Below are positions 1-7,827 of a DNA stretch of 64,000 bases, piece by piece; positions within the stretch are counted from its first letter, which is position 1, and each line of letters opens with the position of its first letter. The stretch is from Actinomycetes bacterium (GTDB taxonomy: Bacteria > Actinomycetota > Acidimicrobiia > Acidimicrobiales > RAAP-2): contig JAJYXE010000036.1 of assembly GCA_021791145.1 (NCBI GenBank), positions 1 through 64,000 of the forward strand, in the 5' to 3' direction. Both the position numbers and the translations under genes were made by a program. Under the pieces are notes generated by a model, which was given only the letters and a program-made list of their open reading frames with translations, made no database searches and was not told the DNA's origin.

Positions 1-17
1 TGATGCTCCTATCGTTG

Positions 18-1268
18 TCAAGCGGCTTGGAGAGGAATTTCGTCCTCATGCTCTCCGAGTTGGGCATCGAGCCACAGGGCGTAGCGGCGCGCCAGGTCGG
101 TGTTGAACGTGAGCGCGCGTTCCAGTTCGGAGATCCGAGTCGGCCACGAGCCCAGGGCGTCGGCGACGGTCTGCAGGGTGAGTCCGGCCCCCTGGCGCCG
201 TGCACGCAGGTCGGCGCCGGCGGGGACGGTCTCTGGTCGCACCAAGTGACGGTAGACCTCCCGGGCCACGTGGCGCTTGAGACAGCGCACGATCTCGCGC
301 TGGCTCTTGCCCTCGGCGGTGCGACGCTCGACGTAGGCCTTGGTCGCCGGGTCGCCGGTGCTCATCCGCACCATCACGATGCGCCACAGTGCATGGTTGG
401 CCTGGCGGTTCCCGCCGCGGTTGAGCCGGTGGCGGACGGTCTTTCCCGAGGACGCCTCGACCGGCGAGGAGCCGCACATGGCGGCGAAGGCCGACTCGCC
501 CTTCAGGCGCTCGGGGTTGTCGCCCGCAGCGGTGAGAAGGATGGCGGCGACGTCGGGCCCGACGCCCTTTGCCCCTCGAAGGGCCGGGTTGGCTCGGGCG
601 GTGAGCTCGTCGAGGCTCGACTCGAGCTCGGCCATCTCGGCGCTCAGCGCCTCGTAGCGCCGCGCCAAGGTGCGCAGGGCAGCCTTGGTGCCGATGAGCG
701 GATCGGCGAGGTCGCCGGTCACGCGCAGGCCGGCACAGCGCGCCACGCGCTCGGGGGTGGCGAGTGGTCCGAGCACCGAGCGCAACTCGTTCGGCGCGGT
801 GACAACGAGGTCTCGGATCTGGTTGGCGACGCGGGTCCGGCTGTCGCGTGCAGAGGTGAACGCGACGCGCAGCACCCGGATCGACTCGACGATGTGCGCG
901 TGAGTCTTTGGGACGATGGTCGCCTCGCCGTTGAGCGCGGCCCTGGCGGCTGCCTCGGCGTCGACGGTGTCGGACTTGCCACGGCGCCGGCGGGCCTGGC
1001 GGTTCGGCCGGTTGACCTCGAGGACCTCGACACCGGCCTTACCGAGGTAGCGAGCCAAGCCGGCCCCGTAGGCGCCGGTCCCTTCGACGCCCACCTTGGC
1101 GACCTCGCCGAACGTGCGCATCCAATCGAGCAGCTCGCCGTAGCCAGTGGTCGTGGCCGGGAAGCTCTTCGTGTCGAAGATCTTGCCCCGCTCGTCGACG
1201 ACAGCTGCGACGTGGACGTCTTTGTGCGTGTCCACCCCGCCGATGACAACTTCCGCCTCACTTGGCAT
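18..1268 (-). CDS. IS110-family transposase with C-terminal XRE-like helix-turn-helix
   Basis: This 416-residue DEDD recombinase moves the insertion sequence through a circular intermediate. The N-terminal RuvC-like domain shows the acidic set D13 (GVDTHK), E62 (GVEGTGAYG), D100 and D103 (KSDTVDAE). The C-terminal transposase domain is seen as AKGVGPDVAA and later CGSSPVEASSGK followed by RGGNRQANHALW. Residues about 345-400 look like an added XRE-type DNA-binding domain (LRARRQGAGLTLQTVADAL then RISELERAL). The ATG start was chosen because an AGGAAGG motif lies just upstream and the protein then begins MPSEAEVVIGG; an upstream in-frame ATG would add 15 residues. The gene looks intact. Family assignment is firm; the role of the extra C-terminal domain is inference. 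Confidence 0.93.
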   Translation of the reverse strand: MPSEAEVVIGGVDTHKDVHVAAVVDERGKIFDTKSFPATTTGYGELLDWMRTFGEVAKVGVEGTGAYGAGLARYLGKAGVEVLEVNRPNRQARRRRGKSDTVDAEAAARAALNGEATIVPKTHAHIVESIRVLRVAFTSARDSRTRVANQIRDLVVTAPNELRSVLGPLATPERVARCAGLRVTGDLADPLIGTKAALRTLARRYEALSAEMAELESSLDELTARANPALRGAKGVGPDVAAILLTAAGDNPERLKGESAFAAMCGSSPVEASSGKTVRHRLNRGGNRQANHALWRIVMVRMSTGDPATKAYVERRTAEGKSQREIVRCLKRHVAREVYRHLVRPETVPAGADLRARRQGAGLTLQTVADALGSWPTRISELERALTFNTDLARRYALWLDAQLGEHEDEIPLQAA

Positions 1269-1382
1269 GCTGGTACCTGCCTTCCTCTCATCCGATGGGT
1301 GTGTTGGCACCACCGGCCGGGACGGCGGACAGGACTCTCACGGTGGAGTCAAGGCTCCTATCAGGTCACGTCCGTCCGACCG

Positions 1383-1494
1383 GCTGGTGCGCGTCTGGGA
1401 GCCGGGACCGAGCCGACAGATCAGCGGCAGGGCACGAGGCCAGTCACACACTTGGGGTCAGGCCCAGCCCCAGCTCTGCCAGACGCGCACCAGC
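1383..1494. repeat. Perfect 16-bp inverted repeat enclosing 80 bases
   Basis: GCTGGTGCGCGTCTGG at 1383-1398 is the exact reverse complement of CCAGACGCGCACCAGC at 1479-1494. Pairing can extend imperfectly inward. The enclosed 80 bases contain a further hairpin (1453-1472 region, TGGGG/CCCCA). As RNA on the minus strand this would be a long stem with internal loops lying 115-226 bases upstream of the transposase start. Confidence 0.85.
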
Positions 1495-1562
1495 GTCACG
1501 AGCACGTCCTGTGGGGAGCCAGAGGATGGCTTGGGGATTTCCACAGGATCCACCGTCGTCCA

Positions 1563-1588
1563 CCCCCTCCCCCCGGACCCCCCTCCCC
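1563..1588 (-). other. G-quadruplex-capable tract
   Basis: The plus strand reads C5-T-C6-GGA-C6-T-C4, so the minus strand has four G-runs of 4 to 6 separated by loops of 1, 3 and 1 bases. That fits a very stable intramolecular G-quadruplex, and an i-motif on the other strand. It sits about 60 bases upstream of the SOS box of the HNH nuclease gene and at the edge of the IS110 non-coding flank. Confidence 0.6.
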
Positions 1589-1650
1589 GGCTACTACTAC
1601 CGACCTGCTCCACACCCCAACATCATGAGAGTCACAGCCTCCCCGTAGCA

Positions 1651-1666
1651 TCGAACACGTGTTCGA
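1651..1666 (+). promoter_or_regulatory. LexA (SOS) box overlapping the HNH gene start
   Basis: TCGAACACGTGTTCGA is a perfect 16-base palindrome and matches the actinobacterial LexA operator TCGAAC-N4-GTTCGA exactly. The GTG start codon of the DUF222/HNH gene lies inside its right half, so bound LexA would cover the start site. In mycobacteria, genes of this family (13E12 repeat proteins) are known members of the LexA regulon, which supports the reading. Confidence 0.85.
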
Positions 1667-3086
1667 CAGCCTTTCGGGACCCGAGCCCGTTCGTCCTCAG
1701 TCCGCCGACGTTCCCGCGGAGACGCCGCTCTCCACGCACATGCTCGATCCGACGACCCTCTCCGACGAGGCACTCGAGGCGGCGCTCTGTACCCACGCCG
1801 CACGCATCGCTGCCGCCGAGTGCCGCTTCGTCCTCATGGTCGCAGAGATCGACCGCCGTGGGATCTGGGCGGCCCAGGGCGCCAGCACCTGCGCCCACTG
1901 GCTCTCATGGCGCTGCGGGCTGAGCCTGGGCGTGGGCAGAGAGCACGTGCGCGTCGGCAGGGCGCTCGCCGAGCTGCCCGCTGTTCGGCAGGCGTTCGCC
2001 AGAGGCGAGCTCTCCTACTCCAAGGTGCGGGCCATCACCCGGGTCGCCACGCCCGCCATCGAGGAGGCACTGGTGGAGATGGCCGGTTACGCCACGGCGT
2101 CCCAGCTCGAGACCATCGTCGGCGCCTTTCGGCAGGCGGCGGCTGACGAAGGGGCGGTTGCGTTGGAGCGCCACCGCGGACGGTACCTGCACCACTACAC
2201 GGACGCAGACGGGATGGTCGTGCTCAAGGCGAGGCTGTCGCCGGAGGATGGGGCGACCGTTCTCGCTGCCATCGAGGGGGTCCGGCACGAGCTCGATGAC
2301 GACGCCGGGCGCCAGGCTGGCGCGACCGCACGCGTTCCCGCGGAAACGCGCGACCCGGACCCCCGGGCCGCCGACGAGCCGTTCGCCGCCAGCTGCGCGG
2401 ACGCGCTCGTCGCCATCTGCGAGTCGCACCAGGCCGCCACCCCACGCCGGGCCTTCGCGTCCGGTCCCCGGGCGTCCGTTGTCGTACACACGGACCGCCA
2501 GGTGCTCGCCGACGCCGGCGCCGAAGGATGCGCACACATCGAAGGCGTGGGCGCGATCTCGGCCCACACGGTCCAGCGCCTGGCGTGTGACGCCGCCGTG
2601 TCGGGACTCTCGTTCGAGCCCGACGGAACTGCCATCCCCGAAGGCCGCAGCCGTCAGATCCCCGACTCGGTGCGGCGTGCCGTCCTCACGAGGGACGGCG
2701 GCTGCAGGTGGCCCGGGTGTGACCGGCACCGCTACGTGGACGTCCACCACGTCGTGTTCGTCTCCCGCGGCGGTCGTACCCGACCGACAAACCTCGCCAC
2801 GTTGTGCCGTGCCCATCACCGGCTTGTCCACGAGGGCGGCTACCGCCTGGGTATGGACGCCCATGCCCGGGTCCGGGTCGAGACTCCGGACGGCGTGCCC
2901 ATCCTGGCGAGCACGGCCTCTGTGCGAGCGGACAGTCCCGGACCTGCCCCGCTCCACGAGCTTGACGGGCTGGTGCTCGACGAGCACACGATGCCCGTCG
3001 GCGGGGAACCCTACGATCTGGACCTCACGATCGACGTGCTGCTTCAGCTCGCGGACAGCGCCGGGGCAAGCCCGAGCGCCCGGTAG
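1659..3086 (+). CDS. DUF222 / HNH endonuclease domain protein (13E12-type)
   Basis: A 475-residue protein with an N-terminal DUF222 region (about residues 28-310, helical, AAAECRFVLMVAEIDRRG) and a C-terminal HNH nuclease module (about 340-400). The module shows a cysteine pair (GGCRWPGCDRH), the catalytic VDVHH pair, N in TNLATLC, and CRAHHRLVH. The GTG start gives the MFD N-terminus common in this family and lies within the SOS box; ATG at 1740 is an alternative. Such proteins are common and multicopy in Actinobacteria. Their biological role is not settled, though DNA cleavage is expected from the HNH fold. The gene converges on metF with a 43-base 3' overlap, and it is one of only two plus-strand genes here. 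Confidence 0.9.
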   Translation: MFDSLSGPEPVRPQSADVPAETPLSTHMLDPTTLSDEALEAALCTHAARIAAAECRFVLMVAEIDRRGIWAAQGASTCAHWLSWRCGLSLGVGREHVRVGRALAELPAVRQAFARGELSYSKVRAITRVATPAIEEALVEMAGYATASQLETIVGAFRQAAADEGAVALERHRGRYLHHYTDADGMVVLKARLSPEDGATVLAAIEGVRHELDDDAGRQAGATARVPAETRDPDPRAADEPFAASCADALVAICESHQAATPRRAFASGPRASVVVHTDRQVLADAGAEGCAHIEGVGAISAHTVQRLACDAAVSGLSFEPDGTAIPEGRSRQIPDSVRRAVLTRDGGCRWPGCDRHRYVDVHHVVFVSRGGRTRPTNLATLCRAHHRLVHEGGYRLGMDAHARVRVETPDGVPILASTASVRADSPGPAPLHELDGLVLDEHTMPVGGEPYDLDLTIDVLLQLADSAGASPSAR

Positions 3087-3919
3087 ATCTCGCGCGTGGC
3101 CGTCGAGCGGTTGAGCGTGTAGAAGTGCAGCCCGGGCGCCCCGAGCTCGAGGAGCCCCCGGCACAGCTCGGTCGCAAAGGCGATCCCCTCGGCGCGCACG
3201 CCCTCGTCACCGGCGACCTCCGCGGCCGACTGGAGCCGATCCTGCAGCCACGAGGGCACGGGGGAGCCCATCTCGGCCATGCGGGGGATCGATGCGAGCG
3301 ACGTCACGGGCATGATTCCCGGCAGCACCGGCCTGGTGAGCCCCCGCCTGGCAAGATCCTCCACGAGCTCCGCGTACTGCACGGCGTCGAAGAAGAACTG
3401 CGTGATCGCGAAGTCCGCGAGCGCGAGCTTCTCCGCCAGCCGCCCCCGGTCGGCCTCCATGTCGGGCGACGTGGGGTGACCCGCCGGATGCGCCGCGACC
3501 CCGATCGAGAACCCTCCGATCGCGCGGGCGAGCTCGACGAGCTCGATCGCATGGTGCAGCTCGCTCGGGCTTCCCCGATCTGTCGGGAGCGGGTCGCCGC
3601 CCAGAGCCATGAGGTTCTCGATGCCCGCCTTGCGGTACTCGACGAGGATCTCGGCGAGCTCGAGACGGCTGTGGCCGGTGCACGTCAGATGCGCCATGGG
3701 GGTCAGCGTCGTCACGTGCAGCATGGCCGTGACGAGGTCGAACGTGCGCTTCCGGGATGCGGCGCCACCCCGGTAGGTGACCGAGACGAAGGAGGGCTGG
3801 AGCGGCTCGAGCTCGTGGAGGGTCCGGATGAGCGTCGCCTGCTCGGCATCGGAGCGCGGGGGGAAGAACTCGAACGACCAGGTCTTCCCCGTGCTGAGGA
3901 GCTCGGTGATCGGTGCCAT
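3044..3919 (-). CDS. metF: Methylenetetrahydrofolate reductase
   Basis: This 291-residue cytosolic flavoenzyme reduces 5,10-methylene-THF to 5-methyl-THF, the methyl donor for methionine synthesis. The sequence begins with the family signature SFEFFPPR (15-22, with catalytic Glu17), then FVSVTYRGG, and shows FAITQFFFD near residue 170, the FAD/substrate region. Length fits the short bacterial form with no regulatory C-terminal domain. It follows folD by 30 bases, so the two consecutive one-carbon steps are probably co-transcribed. The 3' end overlaps the convergent HNH gene, leaving no room for a normal terminator between them. Confidence 0.95.
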   Translation of the reverse strand: MAPITELLSTGKTWSFEFFPPRSDAEQATLIRTLHELEPLQPSFVSVTYRGGAASRKRTFDLVTAMLHVTTLTPMAHLTCTGHSRLELAEILVEYRKAGIENLMALGGDPLPTDRGSPSELHHAIELVELARAIGGFSIGVAAHPAGHPTSPDMEADRGRLAEKLALADFAITQFFFDAVQYAELVEDLARRGLTRPVLPGIMPVTSLASIPRMAEMGSPVPSWLQDRLQSAAEVAGDEGVRAEGIAFATELCRGLLELGAPGLHFYTLNRSTATREIYRALGLAPALSAS

Positions 3920-3949
3920 TGGTCTGATGCTACGGGACGCTAAGGGATG

Positions 3950-4804
3950 CTACGGCGCTCGCTCGGCAGCGAGCACGCAGTTGCGCAGCAGCATCGCCCG
4001 CGTCATCGGACCGACCCCGCCGAGGCGGGGCGTGATCCACCCCGCGACCTGCGCCACGGACTCATCGAGATCGGAGAGGAGCCGGCGTCCTTCGAAGCTC
4101 GTGCCGGCGCCGACGACCGCCGCACCCGGCTTCACCATGTCGGCAGTGACGAGCCCCGCGCGCCCGGCGGCCGCGACGACCACGTCCCCGCTCCGCACGA
4201 GCCCGGCGAAGTCGTCGACCCCGGTGTGGACGACGGTGACCGCGGCGTTGCAGCCGGGCCGCTTGGACGCGAGCAGGAGCGCCAGGGGTCGCCCGATGGT
4301 GAGCCCCCGGCCGATCACGACCGCGTGCCTTCCTTCGACGGGGACCTGGTAGGCCGCAAGCAGCTCGACGATGCCGATCGGGGTGCAAGGCAGCACGCCG
4401 GCGTGGTTCGCGACGAGGTGCCCCAGGTTCACCGGGTGGAGCCCGTCCGCGTCCTTGGCGGGGTCCACCGCCAGCAGCACCCGCTGCTCGTCGATCCCCG
4501 GGGGAAGCGGCAGCTGCACGATGTACGCGTGCACGCGCGAGTCGCTGTTGAGCCGGGCGACGGCGGCTTCGATCTCCTCCTGGGTCGCGCTGGCCGGAAG
4601 ATGCTCGTGGACGCTTCTGATCCCGACTTCGGCGCTGTCGGCGATCTTCATCTCCACGTAGCGCGTGCTCGCAGGGTCGTCGCCGACCAGGACGGTGCCG
4701 AGCCCCGGTTGGACGCCGCGGGCTGCGAGGAGCCCCACGCGCCGGGCCAAGTCCGCCCGGACCTCGGCCGCCACTCGCTCACCGTCGAGCAGGGTGGCCG
4801 TCAA
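3950..4804 (-). CDS. folD: Bifunctional methylenetetrahydrofolate dehydrogenase/cyclohydrolase
   Basis: FolD interconverts 5,10-methylene-THF and 10-formyl-THF, the donor used by PurN and PurH upstream. The 284-residue product has the substrate-site Tyr49 and Lys53 (TRYVEMKIADS), VQLPLPPGID around 96-104, DADGLHPVN around 118-126, and the NADP-binding stretch GRGLTIGRP. The start is TTG, chosen because it aligns with the usual N-terminus (LLDG) and overlaps the purH stop as TTGA, which implies translational coupling. No closer ATG or GTG keeps the whole family N-terminus. Confidence 0.95.
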   Translation of the reverse strand: MTATLLDGERVAAEVRADLARRVGLLAARGVQPGLGTVLVGDDPASTRYVEMKIADSAEVGIRSVHEHLPASATQEEIEAAVARLNSDSRVHAYIVQLPLPPGIDEQRVLLAVDPAKDADGLHPVNLGHLVANHAGVLPCTPIGIVELLAAYQVPVEGRHAVVIGRGLTIGRPLALLLASKRPGCNAAVTVVHTGVDDFAGLVRSGDVVVAAAGRAGLVTADMVKPGAAVVGAGTSFEGRRLLSDLDESVAQVAGWITPRLGGVGPMTRAMLLRNCVLAAERAP

Positions 4805-6303
4805 TGCCGGAAGTGGCGCTCGCCGGTGAGCACCATCGCGATCCCCGCGGCGTCCGCAGCGGCCACGACCTCGCCGTCACGCACGGAGCCACCGGGCTGG
4901 ACCACCGCGCTGACGCCCGCCCGGGCGAGCACCTCGAGCCCGTCCGGGAACGGGAAGAAGCCGTCGCTCGCTCCCGCGCCGCCCGCAGCGCGGCGACCCG
5001 CCTTCTCGACGGCCAGCGTCGCCGCGGCGACACGCGACTGCTGACCGGCGCCGACGCCCACGGCTTGCCGGCCCGAGACCACGACGACCGCGTTGGACGT
5101 CGTGCGCCCGCAGAGCCGCCACGCGAGCACCAGATCCGCCCACTCCGAGCGGCTCGGCTGCCGCTCCGTCGCGACCTGCCAGCGCCGCGGAGACCTGGTG
5201 AAGACGTCGCCGTCCTGCACGAGAGCGGCAGCGCCCAGCGTGCGGACCTGACGCCCGGTCTCCTCGGGCGCCGGCGCAGACAAGAGACGGGTGGCCTTGC
5301 GCCGGGCCACGAGCCGCTCGAGCGCGCCGGAGGTGAACGCGCCGGCCACGATCACATCGGCTTGAGGCCCGGCAGCCACCGCCTCGGCGACCTCGTCGGT
5401 CACCTCGCCGCGCAGCGCGACAATCCCGCCGAACGCGGCGACCGGATCCCCCTCGAGCGCTCGCGTGTAGGCCGCGGTGAGGTCGTCCGCGACCGCCGCC
5501 CCGCAGGGGTTGGCGTGCTTGACGACGACGGCCGCCGTTCCGCTTCCTGCGTCCTCGGCGAGCTCGTGGACCAGTCGCCACGCGGCGTCCGCGTCGAAGA
5601 TGTTGAGGTAGGAGAGTGCCGTGCCGGCGTGCTGGACGACCCCGTCCCACCATCCCGGTCCCGACCGATAGCGGGCCCCGTGCTGGTGCGGGTTCTCTCC
5701 GTACCGGCAGACCTCTGCTCGCTCGAGCGTCAGATGCAGGGTGGGAGGCAGCGGATCGTCGCCGTCCAGCCACGACACGATCGCCGCGTCGTACGCCGCG
5801 GTGTGCGCGAAGGCGCGTCGCGCGAGGTGTCGCCGCGTGTCGAAGGAGAGCTCGCCCGTCGCCTGGAGCTCGGCGAGCACGCCGGCGTAGTCATCCGGCG
5901 ACGTCACCACGCCCACGTGCGCGTGGTTCTTCGCAGCGGCGCGCACCAGCGCTGGCCCGCCGATGTCGATCATCTCGATCGACGGCGATGCCGTGAACGG
6001 ATAGAGGTTGCACACGACCAGGTCGATCGGCGCGATGCCCTGCGCGTCGAGATCGGCCAGGTGCTCGGGCACCGACCGGTCCGCGAGGATGCCCCCGTGG
6101 ATGCGGGGATGGAGCGTCTTCACACGGCCTCCGAGCATCTCCGGCGAGCCCGTCACCTTTGCGACCTCCAGGTGGGCGATCCCAGCCTCTTCGAGCGCCC
6201 GACCGGTGTTGCCGCTGGCGACCAGCTCCCAACCGAGCTCACTGAGGCCCCGGGCCAGCTCGACGAGGCCGGCCTTGTCGTAGACGGAGACGAGTGCCCT
6301 CAT
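4801..6303 (-). CDS. purH: Bifunctional AICAR formyltransferase/IMP cyclohydrolase
   Basis: PurH performs the last two steps of IMP synthesis. The N-terminal cyclohydrolase half carries KTLHPRIHGG (62-71). The C-terminal transformylase half shows RYGENPHQ and the catalytic KHANPCG motif, and ends with SDGFFPFPDG and a typical C-terminus. The ATG start gives MRALVSVYDKAGL, the standard N-terminus, and leaves 7 bases after purN; a longer frame reaching into purN is less likely. Product is 500 residues, slightly short for the family but complete. It lies between purN and folD, so formyl-THF supply and use are encoded together. Confidence 0.96.
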   Translation of the reverse strand: MRALVSVYDKAGLVELARGLSELGWELVASGNTGRALEEAGIAHLEVAKVTGSPEMLGGRVKTLHPRIHGGILADRSVPEHLADLDAQGIAPIDLVVCNLYPFTASPSIEMIDIGGPALVRAAAKNHAHVGVVTSPDDYAGVLAELQATGELSFDTRRHLARRAFAHTAAYDAAIVSWLDGDDPLPPTLHLTLERAEVCRYGENPHQHGARYRSGPGWWDGVVQHAGTALSYLNIFDADAAWRLVHELAEDAGSGTAAVVVKHANPCGAAVADDLTAAYTRALEGDPVAAFGGIVALRGEVTDEVAEAVAAGPQADVIVAGAFTSGALERLVARRKATRLLSAPAPEETGRQVRTLGAAALVQDGDVFTRSPRRWQVATERQPSRSEWADLVLAWRLCGRTTSNAVVVVSGRQAVGVGAGQQSRVAAATLAVEKAGRRAAGGAGASDGFFPFPDGLEVLARAGVSAVVQPGGSVRDGEVVAAADAAGIAMVLTGERHFRH

Positions 6304-6310
6304 CCCGGCG

Positions 6311-6934
6311 TCACCGAGTCGACCCCATCGTCGCGGCGTCAACGGCGCTTGCGGCGTCACCGGCGCGGCCGAGCTCTGCGAGCACGCGGAGGATCGTCGC
6401 CGGGTAGATACGGCGTTCGACCTCCTTGATCCGCTCGTGCAGCGCGGCCTCGGAGTCTCCCGGGAGGACCGCCACCTCCTCTTGGGCGAGGACGGGGCCT
6501 GCGTCCACAGCGGCGATCGCGACGTGCACGGTGCAGCCCGTCGTCGTCACCCCGGCGGAGAGCGCGTCGGCGACCGCGTGCCAGCCTGGGAACGCTGGCA
6601 GCAGCGACGGGTGGGTATTGAGGATCCGTCCGGGAAAGGCTGCGTGCACCTGCGTGCCAAGCACCGTGCCGAAGCCTGCCATGGCCACGAGGTCAACGCC
6701 GCGGACGCGGAGCGCCCGCGCGAGCGCCTCGGTGTATCGCTGCCGGTCGAACGCCGGCCCGAAGCCGCCGAATTCCCTGCGATCGCAGAGCACCGCTTCC
6801 ACTCCCGCCTCCGACGCGAGCGCCAGCGCGGGGCAGGGACGGTCTGCGAGCACCACTGACACGGGGATCCCGGCCTCCACCACGGATCGCAGGATCGTCC
6901 CCGTCCCCGAGACGAGAACGGCGACGCGAGCCAA
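6311..6934 (-). CDS. purN: Phosphoribosylglycinamide formyltransferase
   Basis: PurN transfers a formyl group from 10-formyl-THF to GAR, the third step of purine synthesis. Counting from the TTG start, the catalytic triad falls at N106, H108 (NTHPSLLPAFPG) and D144 (VDAGPVLAQ), the same numbering as in the well-studied E. coli enzyme. That is good support for this start. An AAGGAG Shine-Dalgarno lies inside the end of sucD, and only 2 bases separate the sucD stop from the TTG. The N-terminal phosphate loop is SGTGTILRS rather than the more common SGxGSNLQ. Length is 207 residues. Confidence 0.94.
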   Translation of the reverse strand: MARVAVLVSGTGTILRSVVEAGIPVSVVLADRPCPALALASEAGVEAVLCDRREFGGFGPAFDRQRYTEALARALRVRGVDLVAMAGFGTVLGTQVHAAFPGRILNTHPSLLPAFPGWHAVADALSAGVTTTGCTVHVAIAAVDAGPVLAQEEVAVLPGDSEAALHERIKEVERRIYPATILRVLAELGRAGDAASAVDAATMGSTR

Positions 6935-6936
6935 GC

Positions 6937-7827
6937 TCAGCCCAGCTCCTTCACGATCTCGACCATGCGCACGCCGGCCTCCGTCGGATTCTGTGCTACG
7001 TCTGCGCCTGCCTGCGCGAGCGCTTCCATCTTCGCCTGCGCGGTGCCACTCGAGCCGGAGATGATGGCTCCGGCGTGTCCCATCTTGCGCCCCGGCGGGG
7101 CGGTCACCCCAGCGATGTAGCACACGACCGGCTTGGTCACGCTGCTCGAGATGAACTCCGCCGCCCGCTCTTCCTCCGACCCGCCGATCTCACCGATCAT
7201 CATGACCGCCTTCGTGTCAGGGTCGTCCTGGAAGGCCGCCAAGCAGTCGATGAAATTGGTACCCGGCACCGGGTCGCCTCCGATGCCGACGCAGGTCGTC
7301 TGCCCGACGCCTTGCTGAGACAGCTCGTGCAGCGCCTGGTAGGTGAGCGTCCCCGAGCGGCTCACGATCCCGACCGGGCCCCCGGGGAGGGCGATGTCGC
7401 CCGACGTGATGCCGATATTGCACTTACCTGGAGAGATGATGCCCGGGCAGTTGGGCCCGAGCAGCCGGGTCCCCGGGTGCCTTTCGGCAAGGAGGTTGTA
7501 GGCCCGAGCCTCGTCGTGCGCGGGGATCCCCTCGGTGATGCAGACAATGAAGGTGATGCCGGCCTCCGCCGCCTCGAGTATGGCTGCGGCCGCGAACGGC
7601 GGAGGCACTGAGATGAAGGAGGCCGTGGCGCCGGTGGACTCGACCGCCTCGGCGACGGTTCCGAAGATCGGGATGCCCTCGATCACCTCACCCCCGCGCC
7701 TGGGGTTCGTGCCTGCCACCACCTTGGTGCCGTACGCACGGTTGCGCAGCCCGTGGTACAGGCCCTGGCTGGTCGGGCTCACGCCCTGCACGACGACGGT
7801 GGTCGCCTCGTCGACGAAGATGCTCAC
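6937..7827 (-). CDS. sucD: Succinyl-CoA ligase, alpha subunit
   Basis: The alpha subunit binds CoA and carries the phosphohistidine of the TCA-cycle enzyme that makes ATP or GTP from succinyl-CoA. The 296-residue product has the CoA-binding N-terminal region ([12 protein letters not shown]), [13 protein letters not shown] (122-134), [12 protein letters not shown], and the active-site H251 in [11 protein letters not shown]. The GTG start overlaps the sucC stop as GTGA. Placement directly after sucC is the usual arrangement. Together with the B12-binding mutase subunit upstream it suggests traffic between methylmalonyl-CoA and succinate. Confidence 0.97.
   Translation of the reverse strand: MSIFVDEATTVVVQGVSPTSQGLYHGLRNRAYGTKVVAGTNPRRGGEVIEGIPIFGTVAEAVESTGATASFISVPPPFAAAAILEAAEAGITFIVCITEGIPAHDEARAYNLLAERHPGTRLLGPNCPGIISPGKCNIGITSGDIALPGGPVGIVSRSGTLTYQALHELSQQGVGQTTCVGIGGDPVPGTNFIDCLAAFQDDPDTKAVMMIGEIGGSEEERAAEFISSSVTKPVVCYIAGVTAPPGRKMGHAGAIISGSSGTAQAKMEALAQAGADVAQNPTEAGVRMVEIVKELG

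Larger units (their letters stand above)
1..1494 (-). mobile_element. IS110-family insertion sequence, boundaries not resolved
   Basis: The element is defined by its transposase gene and the structured non-coding stretch upstream of it. IS110 elements have no long terminal inverted repeats and make no obvious target duplication, so the ends cannot be read directly. The left limit is the window edge, since only 17 bases follow the transposase stop codon. The right limit given is the outer edge of a perfect 16-base inverted repeat and is a guess. A 9-base direct repeat, GCTCCTATC, occurs at 5-13 and 1354-1362 and could instead mark core sequences near the ends. The element lies between the window edge and an SOS-regulated nuclease gene. 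Confidence 0.7.
1269..1650 (-). ncRNA. Non-coding flank of IS110 transposase, candidate bridge-RNA locus
   Basis: About 380 bases without a credible gene separate the transposase start from the next gene. It contains a perfect 16-base inverted repeat (1383-1398 with 1479-1494), a smaller hairpin inside that loop (TGGGG pairing CCCCA), and a C-rich tract at 1563-1588. IS110-group elements are known to encode a guide (bridge) RNA in the non-coding end upstream of the transposase, on the transposase strand, so this is where such an RNA would lie. I could not identify target- and donor-binding loops. The ncRNA assignment is therefore positional inference plus visible secondary structure. Confidence 0.4.

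Noticed and set aside
3..1628. A 541-codon open frame opposite the IS110 transposase
   Set aside because: The transposase on the other strand has clear DEDD motifs; the opposite frame has no recognisable domain and no ribosome site.
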